Of a stretch of DNA of 64,000 nt, positions 50,748 to 61,537 are shown one piece after another; within the stretch, counting starts at the first letter, position 1, and each line of letters starts with the position of its first letter. Made by a program: the position numbers and the translations under genes. This DNA is from Frateuria_A sp035943815. Its GTDB lineage: Bacteria > Pseudomonadota > Gammaproteobacteria > Xanthomonadales > Rhodanobacteraceae. The stretch covers positions 91,111 through 155,110 of the forward strand of contig NZ_DASZBU010000001.1 in the NCBI RefSeq assembly GCF_035943815.1, read 5' to 3'. Below the pieces are notes generated by a model. The model saw only the letters and a list, made by a program, of their open reading frames with translations, made no database searches and was not told the DNA's origin.

Positions 50748-52703
50748 TCAGCGGGTGACGACCGGCAGCGCGATGAAGCTGGCCCGGCCTGGCGCGTGGT
50801 AGATGCGCTGCGTCGCCTTGACGTAATCGGCCGGTTGCGCCTTGAAGATGTTCGGCACGAACGTCTGCGGGTTGCGATCGTAGAGCGGGAACCAGCTCGA
50901 CTGCACCTGCACCATCAGCCGGTGGCCGGGCAGGAACACGTGGTTGGCTGCGGGCAGGGCGAAACGGTAGTCCAGCGGCTGGTTCGCGGCCAGCGGCGCC
51001 GGCTTGTCGAAGCCCGTGCGGTAACGGCCACGGAAGATGTCCATCGCCACCGCGAGCTGGTAGCCGCCCATCTCTGGCTGTTCGGCGACCTGGTCGGGGT
51101 AGACGTCGATCAGCTTGACCACCCAGTCGCTGTCGGTGCCGCTGGTGGATGCGACCAGGTGCACCTCGGGCGCACCGGCGACGGTCAGCGGCGCGGTGAG
51201 CGGTTCGGAGACGTAGGTCAGCACGTCGGTGCGGCCGGAGGCTTCGCGCTGGTCGTCGACCAGCCACTGCGACCAGGTCAGGCCGTTGTCGTAGCCCATC
51301 GGCTGGCTGGGGCGGGCGCGGTAGGGCACCGGATGGGCCGGGTCGGAAACGTATTCGTCGTAGGCGTTGCCGCCGGCCGGCGCGTCGAAGCCCAGCTTCT
51401 GGCCGGGTTCAAGGTACAGCGCGCGGCTGCTGGCGGCGCACCCCTGCTCGCAGGAAAGCGGCCAGCGGTCCAGCCGCTGCCAGCGGTTGGTGCCGGTCTG
51501 GAAGGCGGTGACCGGGGCGAGGTCCGCCTTGGGCGCGCCGTCCTTGAGGTACTGCGCCAGGAACGGGCGCAGGATGTGCTCGCGGAAATACTTGGCGGTG
51601 TCGCTGCCGAAGCGGATCGCGCCGAGCGAACTGCCCTCGTCGATCTCCTGGCCGTGGTGCCAGGGGCCCATCACCAGCCTGACCATGTCGCTGCGGGTGT
51701 CCTTGGGCTTGATCGCGCGGTACACGGCGAGCGCACCGTAGATGTCTTCCTGGTCCCACAGGCTGTGCACCAGCATCACCGGCACCTTGAGCGGCTCTTT
51801 GGCGAGCAGCTTGTCGACCGCCTGGTCGGACCAGAACGCATCGTAGGCCGGGTGGGCCAGCAGCTTGTTCCAGAAGCCCAGCTGCTCCATGCCATAGGCC
51901 TGGCCCAGCGCGCCGGCCGAGCCGTAGTGCATGAAGAGGTCGTACTGGTCGTGGTAGCTGGTCCACCACTTGATCGAGTTGTCGCGGCTGGCCGTCTGCT
52001 CGTAGACGTAGCTCATGTTCTGCTGGCGGAATGCGCCGTGGTGGAACCAGTCGTCGCCCATCCAGCCGTCGACCATCGGGTTCATCGGCACCGAGACCTT
52101 GAGCGCGGGGTGGGGGTGGACCAGCGCCATCAACGGCTCGAAGCCGTCGTAGGAGATGCCCAGCGTGCCAACCTTGCCGTTGGACTCGGGAACGTTCTTC
52201 ACCAGCCAGTCGATGGTGTCGTACGTGTCGGTGGCGTCGTCCACCGGCGTCGGGTTCTGCGGCCCGTGCAGCGGGCGGTTCATCACGTAGTCGCCCTCCG
52301 AGCCGTACTTGCCGCGCACGTCCTGCACCACGCGGATGTAGCCGTCCTCGACGACCACGTCGGTGGCGTTGTCGTAGCCCTGGAGCATGGGCGCCAGATG
52401 GCCGCTCATGGTGTGGCTGGTGAGCGCGTTGGCGTCGTAGGGTGTGCGGGTGAGCAGGATGCCGGCGTGTTTGGCCCCCTTGGGGACCAGGATGACCGTG
52501 TGCAGCTTCACGCCGTCGCGCATCGGGATCATCGCCTCGCGCCGCGTGTAGTCGAAGCTGTCCGTGGCGGGCGTGAAGTGCGCCGGCGTCTCGCTCGGAT
52601 AGTTGGGGTATTTCGCCTGCGGCGCATCGGCGGCGGGCAGGGCGGCGCTGGTGGCGAGCAGCATGGCCAGCAGGCCGGGGTGGACGGCGAAGCGCAGTTT
52701 CAT
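50748..52703 (-). CDS. Alpha-amino-acid ester hydrolase, exported (CocE/NonD family)
   Basis: 651 residues with a signal peptide (1-25). The nucleophile Ser184 lies in GTLGISYDG, and the stretch MVDGWMGDDWFHHGAFR (210-226) is diagnostic for the alpha-amino-acid ester hydrolases known from Xanthomonas and Acetobacter, which act on amino-acid esters and ampicillin-type beta-lactam amides. Tyr89 (TRTPYDA) should form the oxyanion hole. A C-terminal jellyroll domain follows. Likely periplasmic. Its natural substrate is unknown. Confidence 0.88.
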   Translation of the reverse strand: MKLRFAVHPGLLAMLLATSAALPAADAPQAKYPNYPSETPAHFTPATDSFDYTRREAMIPMRDGVKLHTVILVPKGAKHAGILLTRTPYDANALTSHTMSGHLAPMLQGYDNATDVVVEDGYIRVVQDVRGKYGSEGDYVMNRPLHGPQNPTPVDDATDTYDTIDWLVKNVPESNGKVGTLGISYDGFEPLMALVHPHPALKVSVPMNPMVDGWMGDDWFHHGAFRQQNMSYVYEQTASRDNSIKWWTSYHDQYDLFMHYGSAGALGQAYGMEQLGFWNKLLAHPAYDAFWSDQAVDKLLAKEPLKVPVMLVHSLWDQEDIYGALAVYRAIKPKDTRSDMVRLVMGPWHHGQEIDEGSSLGAIRFGSDTAKYFREHILRPFLAQYLKDGAPKADLAPVTAFQTGTNRWQRLDRWPLSCEQGCAASSRALYLEPGQKLGFDAPAGGNAYDEYVSDPAHPVPYRARPSQPMGYDNGLTWSQWLVDDQREASGRTDVLTYVSEPLTAPLTVAGAPEVHLVASTSGTDSDWVVKLIDVYPDQVAEQPEMGGYQLAVAMDIFRGRYRTGFDKPAPLAANQPLDYRFALPAANHVFLPGHRLMVQVQSSWFPLYDRNPQTFVPNIFKAQPADYVKATQRIYHAPGRASFIALPVVTR

Positions 52704-52834
52704 GACGGACTCCCCTGGGTGAACCGGGCTAGCGTAGCCGATCGCGGCAGGGCTGCTCGCGGGGGGCAGGGGTCAGGCATGGGCGGCTCCCGATGACTTT
52801 ATCCCGGGCATGTCCGGGGGAGCGCTAGCGCCTT

Positions 52835-54220
<1,386 letters not shown>

Positions 54221-54286
54221 CGAACGGCTCCCGGGCGGCGGCACCGGACGAGCGTCGCCAGGGCGGTGGTGCCGGAAGCCGCTGGC

Positions 54287-55138
54287 TCAGGGCAGGCGGA
54301 CGGCGGGTTGCCCTCCATCAGGGTCGGCATCGGTCGAAACTCCATCGGGTTCTGCAGGTTCGTCGGGCGCGTCCCGCACCCGCTCCAGCCAAGCCTGGAC
54401 GGCCCCCGGGCTAGGCAACGTGAACCGCGCCTGGCTGGGCTCGCGCTGGCCGACGCGCACGCTGATGCCGCCAGCGCGGTTGACGGCCGCGAAGGCGTGC
54501 TCGTCGGTCAGGTCGTCGCCCAGGTAGACCGGCGTGCGGCCGGCAAAGGGCCGGTGCTGCATCAGTTCCTCCACCGCGCCGCCCTTGTCTACGCCGGACG
54601 GCTTGAACTCCATTACCAGGTCGCCCGGCTGCAGCTCGTAGCCGGGCAGCTCGGCGGCCAACGCCCGGGCCGCTTCGCGCAACGCCGGCAGCTGCGCCGG
54701 CGCGCGCCGGCAGTGCAGCGCCATGGCGTGGTGCTTGTCCTCCAGTTGCACGCCCTCCAGGCGCGCGGCCAGGGCTTCCACGGCGGCACGCATGCGTACC
54801 TGGTCGTAGGGATCCACGGCCAGCTCGCGATAGCGGCCGTGGGCTTGGCGCAATTGGTAGCCGTGCAGGCCGGCCATGGCCCATGGCGGCGTGCCGAACA
54901 GCCGGTCCAGGTCGGCCACGCCGCGCCCGCTGACCAGCGCCATCGCGCCGCCGAGGCGCTCGTGCAGGGCATGCAGCAGGCCACGCAGCGCGGAGGACAC
55001 GACGACTGCCGCAGGGTCGTCGGCGAACTCGAGCAGGCAGCCGTCGACGTCGAGGAACAAGGCCCAGCGCTGGTCGGGACCGGGCAACGGTGGCGCCGGC
55101 AGTGACGCGGCCACGGTGGCGGGCTTGGCTGGAGGCAT
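54287..55138 (-). CDS. otsB: Trehalose-6-phosphate phosphatase
   Basis: 283-residue HAD phosphatase. The nucleophile motif is FLDVDGCLLEF (the usual DxDGT has Cys here), and the late motif is YLGDDLTDEHAF. It completes trehalose synthesis with OtsA. The ATG at 55138 gives the family length. The frame continues upstream antisense to nothing conserved and into the CorC gene, so that extension is rejected. Confidence 0.93.
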   Translation of the reverse strand: MPPAKPATVAASLPAPPLPGPDQRWALFLDVDGCLLEFADDPAAVVVSSALRGLLHALHERLGGAMALVSGRGVADLDRLFGTPPWAMAGLHGYQLRQAHGRYRELAVDPYDQVRMRAAVEALAARLEGVQLEDKHHAMALHCRRAPAQLPALREAARALAAELPGYELQPGDLVMEFKPSGVDKGGAVEELMQHRPFAGRTPVYLGDDLTDEHAFAAVNRAGGISVRVGQREPSQARFTLPSPGAVQAWLERVRDAPDEPAEPDGVSTDADPDGGQPAVRLP

Positions 55139-55197
55139 CGATCCGAGCCTAGCAAACGGGACGTGAAGAGCCGAACGATGGAGGGGCCGAGGGCCGC

Positions 55198-56520
55198 CTA
55201 CTGCGCGTCGTCCGCCGTCTCGATGCGCGGTGCCGGCGTCACCAGCAGCTTGTCGATCCGCGCGCCGTCCAGGTCCAGCACCTCGAAGCGGATGCCGCGC
55301 CAGGCGAACACCTCGCCGGTGTGCGGGATGTGGCCCAGTGCGGTCATCACCATGCCGGCGGCGGTGCGGTATTCGTGCTCCTCTTCGCCGGGCAGGCGGT
55401 CCACGTGCAGCAGTTCGCGCAGGTCCTCGGTGGAAAGCGAACCGTCGACCAGCCAGCTGCCGTCCTCGCGCGGCACGATGGGCGGGTGCTCCTCGCTGCC
55501 GCCGTGGCCGAGCTGGCTGGCGCCGACCACCGCCGCGAGCAGGTCGTTGAGCGTGACCAGCCCCTCGATGTCGCCGTACTCGTCGACGACCAGCGCCACC
55601 GGCGTCTCGGCGTCGCGGAATTCCTCCAGCAGGTCCATCGCCCGCGCGGTGGCCGGCACGAACAGCGGCTTGGCCAGCTGACGGAACAGTTCCGGCGTTT
55701 CGCCGGCGATGCGGCCGATCAGACTCTTGACTTCGAGCACGCCGACCACCTCGCTCTCGTCGTCGCGGTAGACCGGGTAGCGCGAATAGGGCGTCTCGCG
55801 CATCACCGCGATGTTCTCCTCGCGCGAGGCGGCCTGGTCCAGCCAGGCGATGCGCATGCGCGGAGTCATCACGCTGTCGACGGTGCGGTCGCCCAGGCGC
55901 AGCACGCGGTTGACCATGTTGTGCTCGTCCGCGTCGAGCACGCCCTGCTCGGCGCTTTCGGCCACCAGCAGGCGGATCTCCTCCTCGGTGACGGCGCCGC
56001 GGCCCTGGTCGTTCGCCCGCAGCAGCTTGAGCAGCAGGCCGCTGGAGCGGTTCAGCAGCCACACGAACGGCCCGGTGATGCGCGAGAGCACCAGCATCGG
56101 CACGGCGACGCCCACCGAGAGCTTCTCGGGCGAGGAAAGCGCCAGCCGCTTGGGCACCAGTTCGCCGATCACGATCTGGATGTAGGAGATCACCACGAAG
56201 CCGAGCACGATGCCGACGCCATGGGCGTACGGCGCAAGCCAGCTCAGCTGGCCACCCTGCAGCATCTGGGCAAACCGGTCGCCCAGCCGGTCGCCGGCCA
56301 GCGCACCGGTAATCAGCATCACAAGCGTGATGCCGACCTGCACCGTGGAGAGGAAGTGTTCGGGCGCCTCGGCATGGCGCAGCGCGACGCGGGCGCGGCG
56401 GCTGCCCTGCGCCATCTGCTTGAGGCGGCTCTTGCGCGAGGCGACCAGCGCCATCTCCGAAAGCGCGAAGAAGCCGTTGCAGACCGACAGCAGGATGACG
56501 AGCGCGATGTCGGTCAGCAT
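55198..56520 (-). CDS. CNNM/CorC-type hemolysin-family membrane protein
   Basis: 440 residues: an N-terminal CNNM (DUF21) membrane domain (1-195), a CBS pair (about 200-330; SVMTPRMRIAWL and VALVVDEYGDIEGLVTLNDLL are typical) and a C-terminal CorC_HlyC domain. Such proteins are linked to Mg or Co efflux or membrane repair. The ATG at 56520 starts the first helix; the upstream frame is not conserved. Divergent from the DUF47-Pit operon. Confidence 0.88.
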   Translation of the reverse strand: MLTDIALVILLSVCNGFFALSEMALVASRKSRLKQMAQGSRRARVALRHAEAPEHFLSTVQVGITLVMLITGALAGDRLGDRFAQMLQGGQLSWLAPYAHGVGIVLGFVVISYIQIVIGELVPKRLALSSPEKLSVGVAVPMLVLSRITGPFVWLLNRSSGLLLKLLRANDQGRGAVTEEEIRLLVAESAEQGVLDADEHNMVNRVLRLGDRTVDSVMTPRMRIAWLDQAASREENIAVMRETPYSRYPVYRDDESEVVGVLEVKSLIGRIAGETPELFRQLAKPLFVPATARAMDLLEEFRDAETPVALVVDEYGDIEGLVTLNDLLAAVVGASQLGHGGSEEHPPIVPREDGSWLVDGSLSTEDLRELLHVDRLPGEEEHEYRTAAGMVMTALGHIPHTGEVFAWRGIRFEVLDLDGARIDKLLVTPAPRIETADDAQ

Positions 56521-56650
56521 CGCGGCGGGGTACTTCGGGGTCGCATGGGAGCGCAGTGTACGGGATGCCCGCACGTGCCGCAGCGGTACGTGCAGGGCCG
56601 GTGAAGGCGGCGCGGCCCCACCTGCCGTGCGGCCGATCGGGCAGCTCTTG

Positions 56651-56656
56651 TAATAT
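56651..56656 (+). promoter_or_regulatory. Possible extended -10 (TG-T-AATATC region) of the DUF47-pit operon
   Basis: TAATAT preceded by a TG lies 38 bp before the DUF47 start. No -35 match and no Pho box was recognised. Confidence 0.3.
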
Positions 56657-56694
56657 CGGCGGCTGTTTGACCTCCCCTCATTCCAGGCACGCGC

Positions 56695-57324
56695 ATGTTT
56701 TCACTGCAGACCATTTTCGGTAAGGGCGACAAGTTCTATGGCCTGCTCGAGCAGAGCGCCGAGGCTGCCCATGAGAGCGCCAAGGCGCTGCATCAGATGT
56801 TGGCGAACAAGGCGCGCGCGCCGGTCATGGCCGACTTCACAGGTGCCCGCGCACGCGAGAAGGCGCTGGCCGCGCAGATCAGCGAGGAGCTGGTGAACAC
56901 CTTCGTTACCGCGCTGGATCGCGAGGACATCGAAGCGCTCAATTCCGCGCTGTACAAGATCCCCAAGACGGTGGAGAAATTCGCCGAACGCTACTCGGTC
57001 GTGGCCGAGCGGGTGGCGGACGTCGACTTCGCCCAGCGCGCCTGCGTGCTGGAGGAATCGGTCAGCGTGGTGGTGGAGATGATCGGCGAGCTGCGCCGCG
57101 GCCTGCGCATCGACCCGGTCAAGAAGCTGCAGGACCGCCTGCAGGCACTCGAATCGGAAGGCGACCGCATGCTGCTGGCGCCCTACCGCACGTTGTACGT
57201 GGAAGGCCAGGACGCCATGAAGGCGATGCTCGCCAAGGACCTGTTCGAACTGATCGAGAAGGCGATCGACAAGTGCCGCGATGTCGGTAACATCGTCTAC
57301 TCGATCGTCCTCAAGAACTCCTAA
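56695..57324 (+). CDS. DUF47 family PhoU-like regulator of Pit transport
   Basis: 209 residues, all helical, with the DUF47 layout (FGKGDKFYGLLEQSAEAAHESA at the start; DRLQALESEGDRM; IEKAIDKCRDVGNIVYSIVLKNS at the end). Members resemble PhoU and modulate the phosphate transporter encoded next to them. The pit gene follows after 14 bp. Confidence 0.9.
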   Translation: MFSLQTIFGKGDKFYGLLEQSAEAAHESAKALHQMLANKARAPVMADFTGARAREKALAAQISEELVNTFVTALDREDIEALNSALYKIPKTVEKFAERYSVVAERVADVDFAQRACVLEESVSVVVEMIGELRRGLRIDPVKKLQDRLQALESEGDRMLLAPYRTLYVEGQDAMKAMLAKDLFELIEKAIDKCRDVGNIVYSIVLKNS

Positions 57325-57338
57325 AGGACGGCCAGCGC

Positions 57339-58457
57339 ATGAGCATCGGCCTGGTCTTCGCGGTGGTGGCGATCGCACTCGCCTTCACCTACATCAACGG
57401 CTTCCACGACACCGCCAACTCCATCGCGACGGTGGTGGCGACCAAGGTGCTCAGCCCTGGCCAGGCGGTGCTGCTGGCGGCGGTGACCAACCTGGTTGGC
57501 GCGCTGTGGGGCACCGCGGTGGCCAAGACCATCGCCGCCGGGCTGATCGACACCCATGTGGTCGATGCCGGCCCGCAGTTGCTGATCTGCGCGCTGCTGG
57601 CGGCCACCGTGTGGAACCTGATCACCTGGTGGTGGGGCCTGCCGTCCAGTTCCAGCCATGCGCTGGTCGGCGCGCTGGTCGGCGCGGCGATCGCCGCGGC
57701 CGGCGGCAATTTCGGCTCCGTGATCTGGGCGCAGGGCAGTTGGTGGTCCGGTAAGGGCGTGATCCCCAAGGTGGTGGTGCCGATGGTGGTTTCGCCGCTG
57801 ATGGGTTTCATCATCGGTTTTGTCCTGATGGGCGCGCTCTACGGGCTGTTCGCCTGGCTGGCCAACCGCAAGGGCTGGCTGCAGCGGCTCGGGCGTACGC
57901 CGTTCGTCAACGCCTTCTTCGGCAAGGCGCAGATCGTCTCGGCCAGCGCGATGGGCCTGGCGCACGGCATGAACGACGCGCAGAAGAGCATGGGCATCAT
58001 CGCGCTGGCGCTGGCCGGCGGCACCGCGGCCGGGCAGTTCGAGCACCTGCCGCGCTGGCTGGGCTTCCTGCGCATCGCCGGCTCGCCGCAGGGCGGCTTC
58101 GACGTGCCGGCCTGGGTGGCGGTGGTGTGCGCGCTGACCATGGCGGCCGGCACCGCCGGCGGCGGCTGGCGCATCATCAAGACGCTGGGCCACAAGATGG
58201 TCAAGCTGCACCCGATCAACGGCTTCGCGGCCGAGGGCAGCTCGGCGGCAGTGATCCTTACCGCGTCGGCGTTCGGCATCCCGGTGTCGACCACGCACAA
58301 CGTGTCGGCGTCGATCATGGGCGTGGGCGCGGCCAAGCGCTTCAACGCGATCCGCTGGTCGGTGGTCGAGCGGATGGTGTGGGCGTGGATCCTGACCCTG
58401 CCGATCACCGCGCTGCTGGCCTACGGCTTCGTGCGCCTGGCGCGCGCGTTCGGTTGA
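57339..58457 (+). CDS. Low-affinity inorganic phosphate transporter (Pit family)
   Basis: 372 residues with about 10 membrane helices. The two inverted Pit signatures are NGFHDTANSIATVVATKVL at about residue 19 and AHGMNDAQKSMGIIALAL in the second half; SSSHALVGALVGAAIA and STTHNVSASIMGVGAAKR are also typical. It imports metal-phosphate with protons. It pairs with the DUF47 gene upstream. Confidence 0.95.
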   Translation: MSIGLVFAVVAIALAFTYINGFHDTANSIATVVATKVLSPGQAVLLAAVTNLVGALWGTAVAKTIAAGLIDTHVVDAGPQLLICALLAATVWNLITWWWGLPSSSSHALVGALVGAAIAAAGGNFGSVIWAQGSWWSGKGVIPKVVVPMVVSPLMGFIIGFVLMGALYGLFAWLANRKGWLQRLGRTPFVNAFFGKAQIVSASAMGLAHGMNDAQKSMGIIALALAGGTAAGQFEHLPRWLGFLRIAGSPQGGFDVPAWVAVVCALTMAAGTAGGGWRIIKTLGHKMVKLHPINGFAAEGSSAAVILTASAFGIPVSTTHNVSASIMGVGAAKRFNAIRWSVVERMVWAWILTLPITALLAYGFVRLARAFG

Positions 58458-58461
58458 GACC

Positions 58462-58482
58462 AGGCGGCCGCATGGCGCGGCC
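58462..58482. terminator. GC hairpin between convergent pit and hypothetical gene
   Basis: gcggccgc at 58462-58469 and again at 58475-58482 (each self-complementary) form a hairpin with a 5-base loop. No T run; weak call. Confidence 0.35.
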
Positions 58483-58492
58483 GCAGGCTGGC

Positions 58493-58897
58493 CTACAGGC
58501 TGTCGCCCTCGTTGGCGATGACCTGCTCCAGCTGGTCGCCGAGCAGGCCCAGTTCGGCGATCAGGCGCTCCAGCTCGGTGCCGTCGAGAAACTCATAAGG
58601 GCGGTTCTCGCACAGGTGCAGGTAGGGCGAACCATCGAGGTCGGCCACCGCCAGGAAGCCCGTGCGCTGCTCCCAGTTGAAGCGCAGGCAGCGGCGCGGG
58701 TCGATGCCGGCCAGCGGCCCGATCGGCGTGGACAGTCGCAGGTAGCGCCGGCCGCTCTCGTCTTCCAGTTCCGCCAGGTAGATGCCCTGGTGGCGGCCCA
58801 GCGGGAGTGCCAAGTCGAAACTGATGAGATACGGATCGTTCTGCCGCAGGGCGTACTGGCTGCCGACATGGGAACGCACGGCTTCGAAATGACGCAT
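58493..58897 (-). CDS. Conserved hypothetical protein
   Basis: 134 residues, soluble and acidic, with YLRLSTPIGPLAGIDPRRCLRFN and a C-terminal helix (LERLIAELGLLGDQLEQVIA). The size and the alternation of strands with a final helix recall CesT/YbjN-like chaperone folds, but this is only a resemblance in shape. aggag precedes the ATG with good spacing. Function unknown. Confidence 0.72.
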   Translation of the reverse strand: MRHFEAVRSHVGSQYALRQNDPYLISFDLALPLGRHQGIYLAELEDESGRRYLRLSTPIGPLAGIDPRRCLRFNWEQRTGFLAVADLDGSPYLHLCENRPYEFLDGTELERLIAELGLLGDQLEQVIANEGDSL

Positions 58898-58963
58898 GGG
58901 GCGAGGCTCCTGAAGGCGGGGTCGATGGTAACCTGCCGCCCCATCGTGCCCAAGTGACGGCCC

Positions 58964-59302
58964 ATGCAGGAAAGCCATGCCCGCGTCTACGCCGCCATCG
59001 CCGCCATACCGCGCGGCCGCGTGGCCAGCTACGGTGCGATCGCGGCGCGTGCCGGCCTGCCGGGGCGCGCGCGGCTGGTCGGCAAGCTGCTCGGCCAGAC
59101 GCCGCCGGACATGGCGCTGCCCTGGCACCGCGTGCTGCGCGCCAGCGGGCAGGTCGCGCTGCCGCCGGGCAGCCGTGGTTTCCGCGAGCAATGCCGCCTG
59201 CTGCGCGCCGAGGGCATCGAAGTGAAGAACGGCTGCGTACCGCTGTCGCGCTTTGGCCTGGATGCCGACCTGGATCGCGCGCTATGGGGTTTGCCCGCTT
59301 AG
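58964..59302 (+). CDS. Alkyltransferase-like (Atl) DNA-binding protein
   Basis: 112 residues of the MGMT C-terminal DNA-binding fold. The alkyl-acceptor PCHR of true methyltransferases is replaced by PWHR (Trp54), the hallmark of Atl proteins, which bind O6-alkylguanine and flag it for nucleotide excision repair rather than repairing it directly. It is divergent from the hypothetical gene at 58493 and 101 bp before recQ. Confidence 0.92.
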   Translation: MQESHARVYAAIAAIPRGRVASYGAIAARAGLPGRARLVGKLLGQTPPDMALPWHRVLRASGQVALPPGSRGFREQCRLLRAEGIEVKNGCVPLSRFGLDADLDRALWGLPA

Positions 59303-59402
59303 CCGCAGCGGTCTTGCTGTCGCATCCCTACGCCTTCGGTCCGCAGCAGCTTACGGTTGGCCGCGCCTGACGCCGACGGTGATGGCAGGGTGCTTTGGTA
59401 GC

Positions 59403-61241
59403 ATGCGCACGATGTCTTCCCGCGCCCTCGAACTTCTCCACAGCGTCTTCGGCTATCCCAGTTTCCGCGGCCAGCAACAGGCGATCGTGCATGCGGTCGC
59501 CGAAGGTGGCGACGCGCTGGTGCTCATGCCCACCGGCGGCGGCAAGTCGTTGTGCTACCAGATCCCAGCGCTGCTGCGCGCGGGCACCGCGATCGTCGTC
59601 TCGCCGCTGATCGCCCTGATGCAGGACCAGGTCGACGCCTTGCGGGAGGCCGGGGTTGCGGCGGCCTACCTCAACTCCAGCCTGGCGGCGGAGGACCAGC
59701 GCGAGGTCGAGCGGCGGCTGCTCGCCGGAGGCCTGAAGCTGCTCTACGTGGCTCCCGAACGCCTGCTCACGCCACGCTTCCTGGGTTTGCTCGAGCAGGT
59801 CGAGCTGGCCTTGTTCGCGATCGACGAGGCGCACTGCGTTTCGCAGTGGGGCCACGATTTCCGTCCGGAATATCGCGAACTGGCCGTGCTGCCGCAGCGC
59901 TTCGCGCAGATCCCCCGTATCGCGCTTACCGCCACCGCCGACCCGCGCACGCGCGAGGAGATCGTCGAGCGCCTCGGCTTGCGCGATGCGCGCCAGTTCG
60001 TCTCCAGTTTCGACCGGCCGAACATTCGCTACCGCGTCGCGCTCAAGCACAACCCGCGCACGCAGCTGATGCAGTTCCTCGACGGCCATCGCGGCGAGGC
60101 AGGCATCGTCTATGCGCTGAGCCGCAAGAAGGTCGAGGACACGGCGGTCTGGCTTGCCGAAGCCGGCATCGAGGCCTTGCCTTACCACGCTGGCCTCGAT
60201 GCACGCGTGCGCACGGCCAACCAGAAGCAGTTCCTGCGCGAGGATGGTGTGGTGATGGTGGCCACCGTCGCCTTTGGCATGGGCATCGACAAGCCCGACG
60301 TGCGCTTCGTGGCGCATCTGGACCTGCCCCGCTCGATGGAAGGCTATTACCAGGAAACCGGCCGCGCCGGCCGCGATGGATTGCCGGCGGAGGCGTTGAT
60401 GCTCTACGGCCTGTCCGACGTGGTGACGATGAGCCAGATGATCGCCCAGTCCGATTCGGCGGACGAACGAAAGCGCATCGAGCGGCAGAAGCTCGAAGGC
60501 CTGCTGGCCTTCGCCGAGGCCACGCGTTGCCGGCGCGAGCTGCTGCTGGGTGCGTTCGGCGAGGACTACCACGGCCCCTGCGGCCACTGCGACAACTGCA
60601 TCGAGCCGCCCAGGACCTGGGACGCCACTGTGCCCGCGCAGAAGGCGCTCTCGGCGGTCTACCGCAGTGGCCAGTGCTTCGGCGCCGGCCACGTGATCGA
60701 CATCCTGCGCGGCATCGAGGGCGATCGCATGCGGCAACTGGGCCACGACCGGCTGACCACTTTCGGCATCGGCGCGGACACGGACGAGAAAGGGTGGCGC
60801 TCGGTATTCCGCCAGCTGCTCGCTGCCGGCCTGCTGGAGGCCGACGCCGAGGGATACGGCACGCTGCGCTTGACTCCCGCCAGCCGGGCGGTGCTCACCG
60901 GCGGCCAGCGCGTGCTGCTGCGTGAGGACGCACGGCCCGTGCGCAGTGCGCGCCGCCGCCGCGACAGCCAGCTCAACGCGCTTGAGAAGGGCAGCCTCGC
61001 CAATCTCGGCATCGAGGCCTACGAACAGCCGCTATGGGATGCCTTGCGGGCGCTGCGGACGCGGCTGGCCAAGCAGCAGGGCGTTCCGCCCTATGTGGTC
61101 TTCCACGACGCCACCCTGCTGGCCATGTTGCGCGCCATGCCGGCCAACGAGGGCGAGTTGGCGGAGGTCAGCGGCGTGGGCGAGGCAAAGCTCAAACGCT
61201 ATGGGCGCGATTTTCTGGCGGTGATCAACGCGGTCGACTAG
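59403..61241 (+). CDS. recQ: ATP-dependent DNA helicase RecQ
   Basis: 612 residues. Walker A TGGGKS at 44-49, DEAH at 141-144, helicase C domain with QETGRAGRDG, a zinc-binding cysteine set (CRREL, CGHCDNC), an RQC winged helix and a C-terminal HRDC domain (about 535-612). Full length for RecQ. The ATG at 59403 is chosen; ATG 59412 is an alternative. Cytoplasmic 3'-5' helicase in recombination repair; interacts with SSB tails such as that at 6187. Confidence 0.95.
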   Translation: MRTMSSRALELLHSVFGYPSFRGQQQAIVHAVAEGGDALVLMPTGGGKSLCYQIPALLRAGTAIVVSPLIALMQDQVDALREAGVAAAYLNSSLAAEDQREVERRLLAGGLKLLYVAPERLLTPRFLGLLEQVELALFAIDEAHCVSQWGHDFRPEYRELAVLPQRFAQIPRIALTATADPRTREEIVERLGLRDARQFVSSFDRPNIRYRVALKHNPRTQLMQFLDGHRGEAGIVYALSRKKVEDTAVWLAEAGIEALPYHAGLDARVRTANQKQFLREDGVVMVATVAFGMGIDKPDVRFVAHLDLPRSMEGYYQETGRAGRDGLPAEALMLYGLSDVVTMSQMIAQSDSADERKRIERQKLEGLLAFAEATRCRRELLLGAFGEDYHGPCGHCDNCIEPPRTWDATVPAQKALSAVYRSGQCFGAGHVIDILRGIEGDRMRQLGHDRLTTFGIGADTDEKGWRSVFRQLLAAGLLEADAEGYGTLRLTPASRAVLTGGQRVLLREDARPVRSARRRRDSQLNALEKGSLANLGIEAYEQPLWDALRALRTRLAKQQGVPPYVVFHDATLLAMLRAMPANEGELAEVSGVGEAKLKRYGRDFLAVINAVD

Positions 61242-61537
61242 GCGCCCGGTGGAGGCGCCATCGTGGCCTATGCGCCTGGTGCATCCACGCGAAATTCACG
61301 GCCGAGTCCGAACCTCTCCCGCGAAGGCAGGGGAGGGGGCCTGCCGGTGAAGCCGCTGCCGGAGAGGATGTCCGGATGGGCGTTCGCGCGGAGCGGCCGT
61401 CCGCCACCCGCGGCAACTTCCCGGCGGATTGGGTGAACGCAGTCACAGTCCGATGCGGCCACCCACGGCCAGGCTTCCCCATGCCTTGATGACTGACGCT
61501 TGGTTATAGTGCGCGGACTTTCCACCGAGGTTCTCTG
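61242..61537. other. 296-bp gap between recQ and the FHA gene
   Basis: No gene seen. It contains an imperfect cctctccc/ggggaggg hairpin at about 61313-61337, similar in kind to the hairpin at 50710, and the presumed FHA promoter at its right end. Confidence 0.45.
61505..61510 (+). promoter_or_regulatory. -10 box (TATAGT) of the FHA-kinase operon
   Basis: TATAGT lies 27 bases before the FHA ATG. A TTGATG at 61486 is only 13 bases upstream, too close for a normal -35, so the -35 is unclear. Confidence 0.45.
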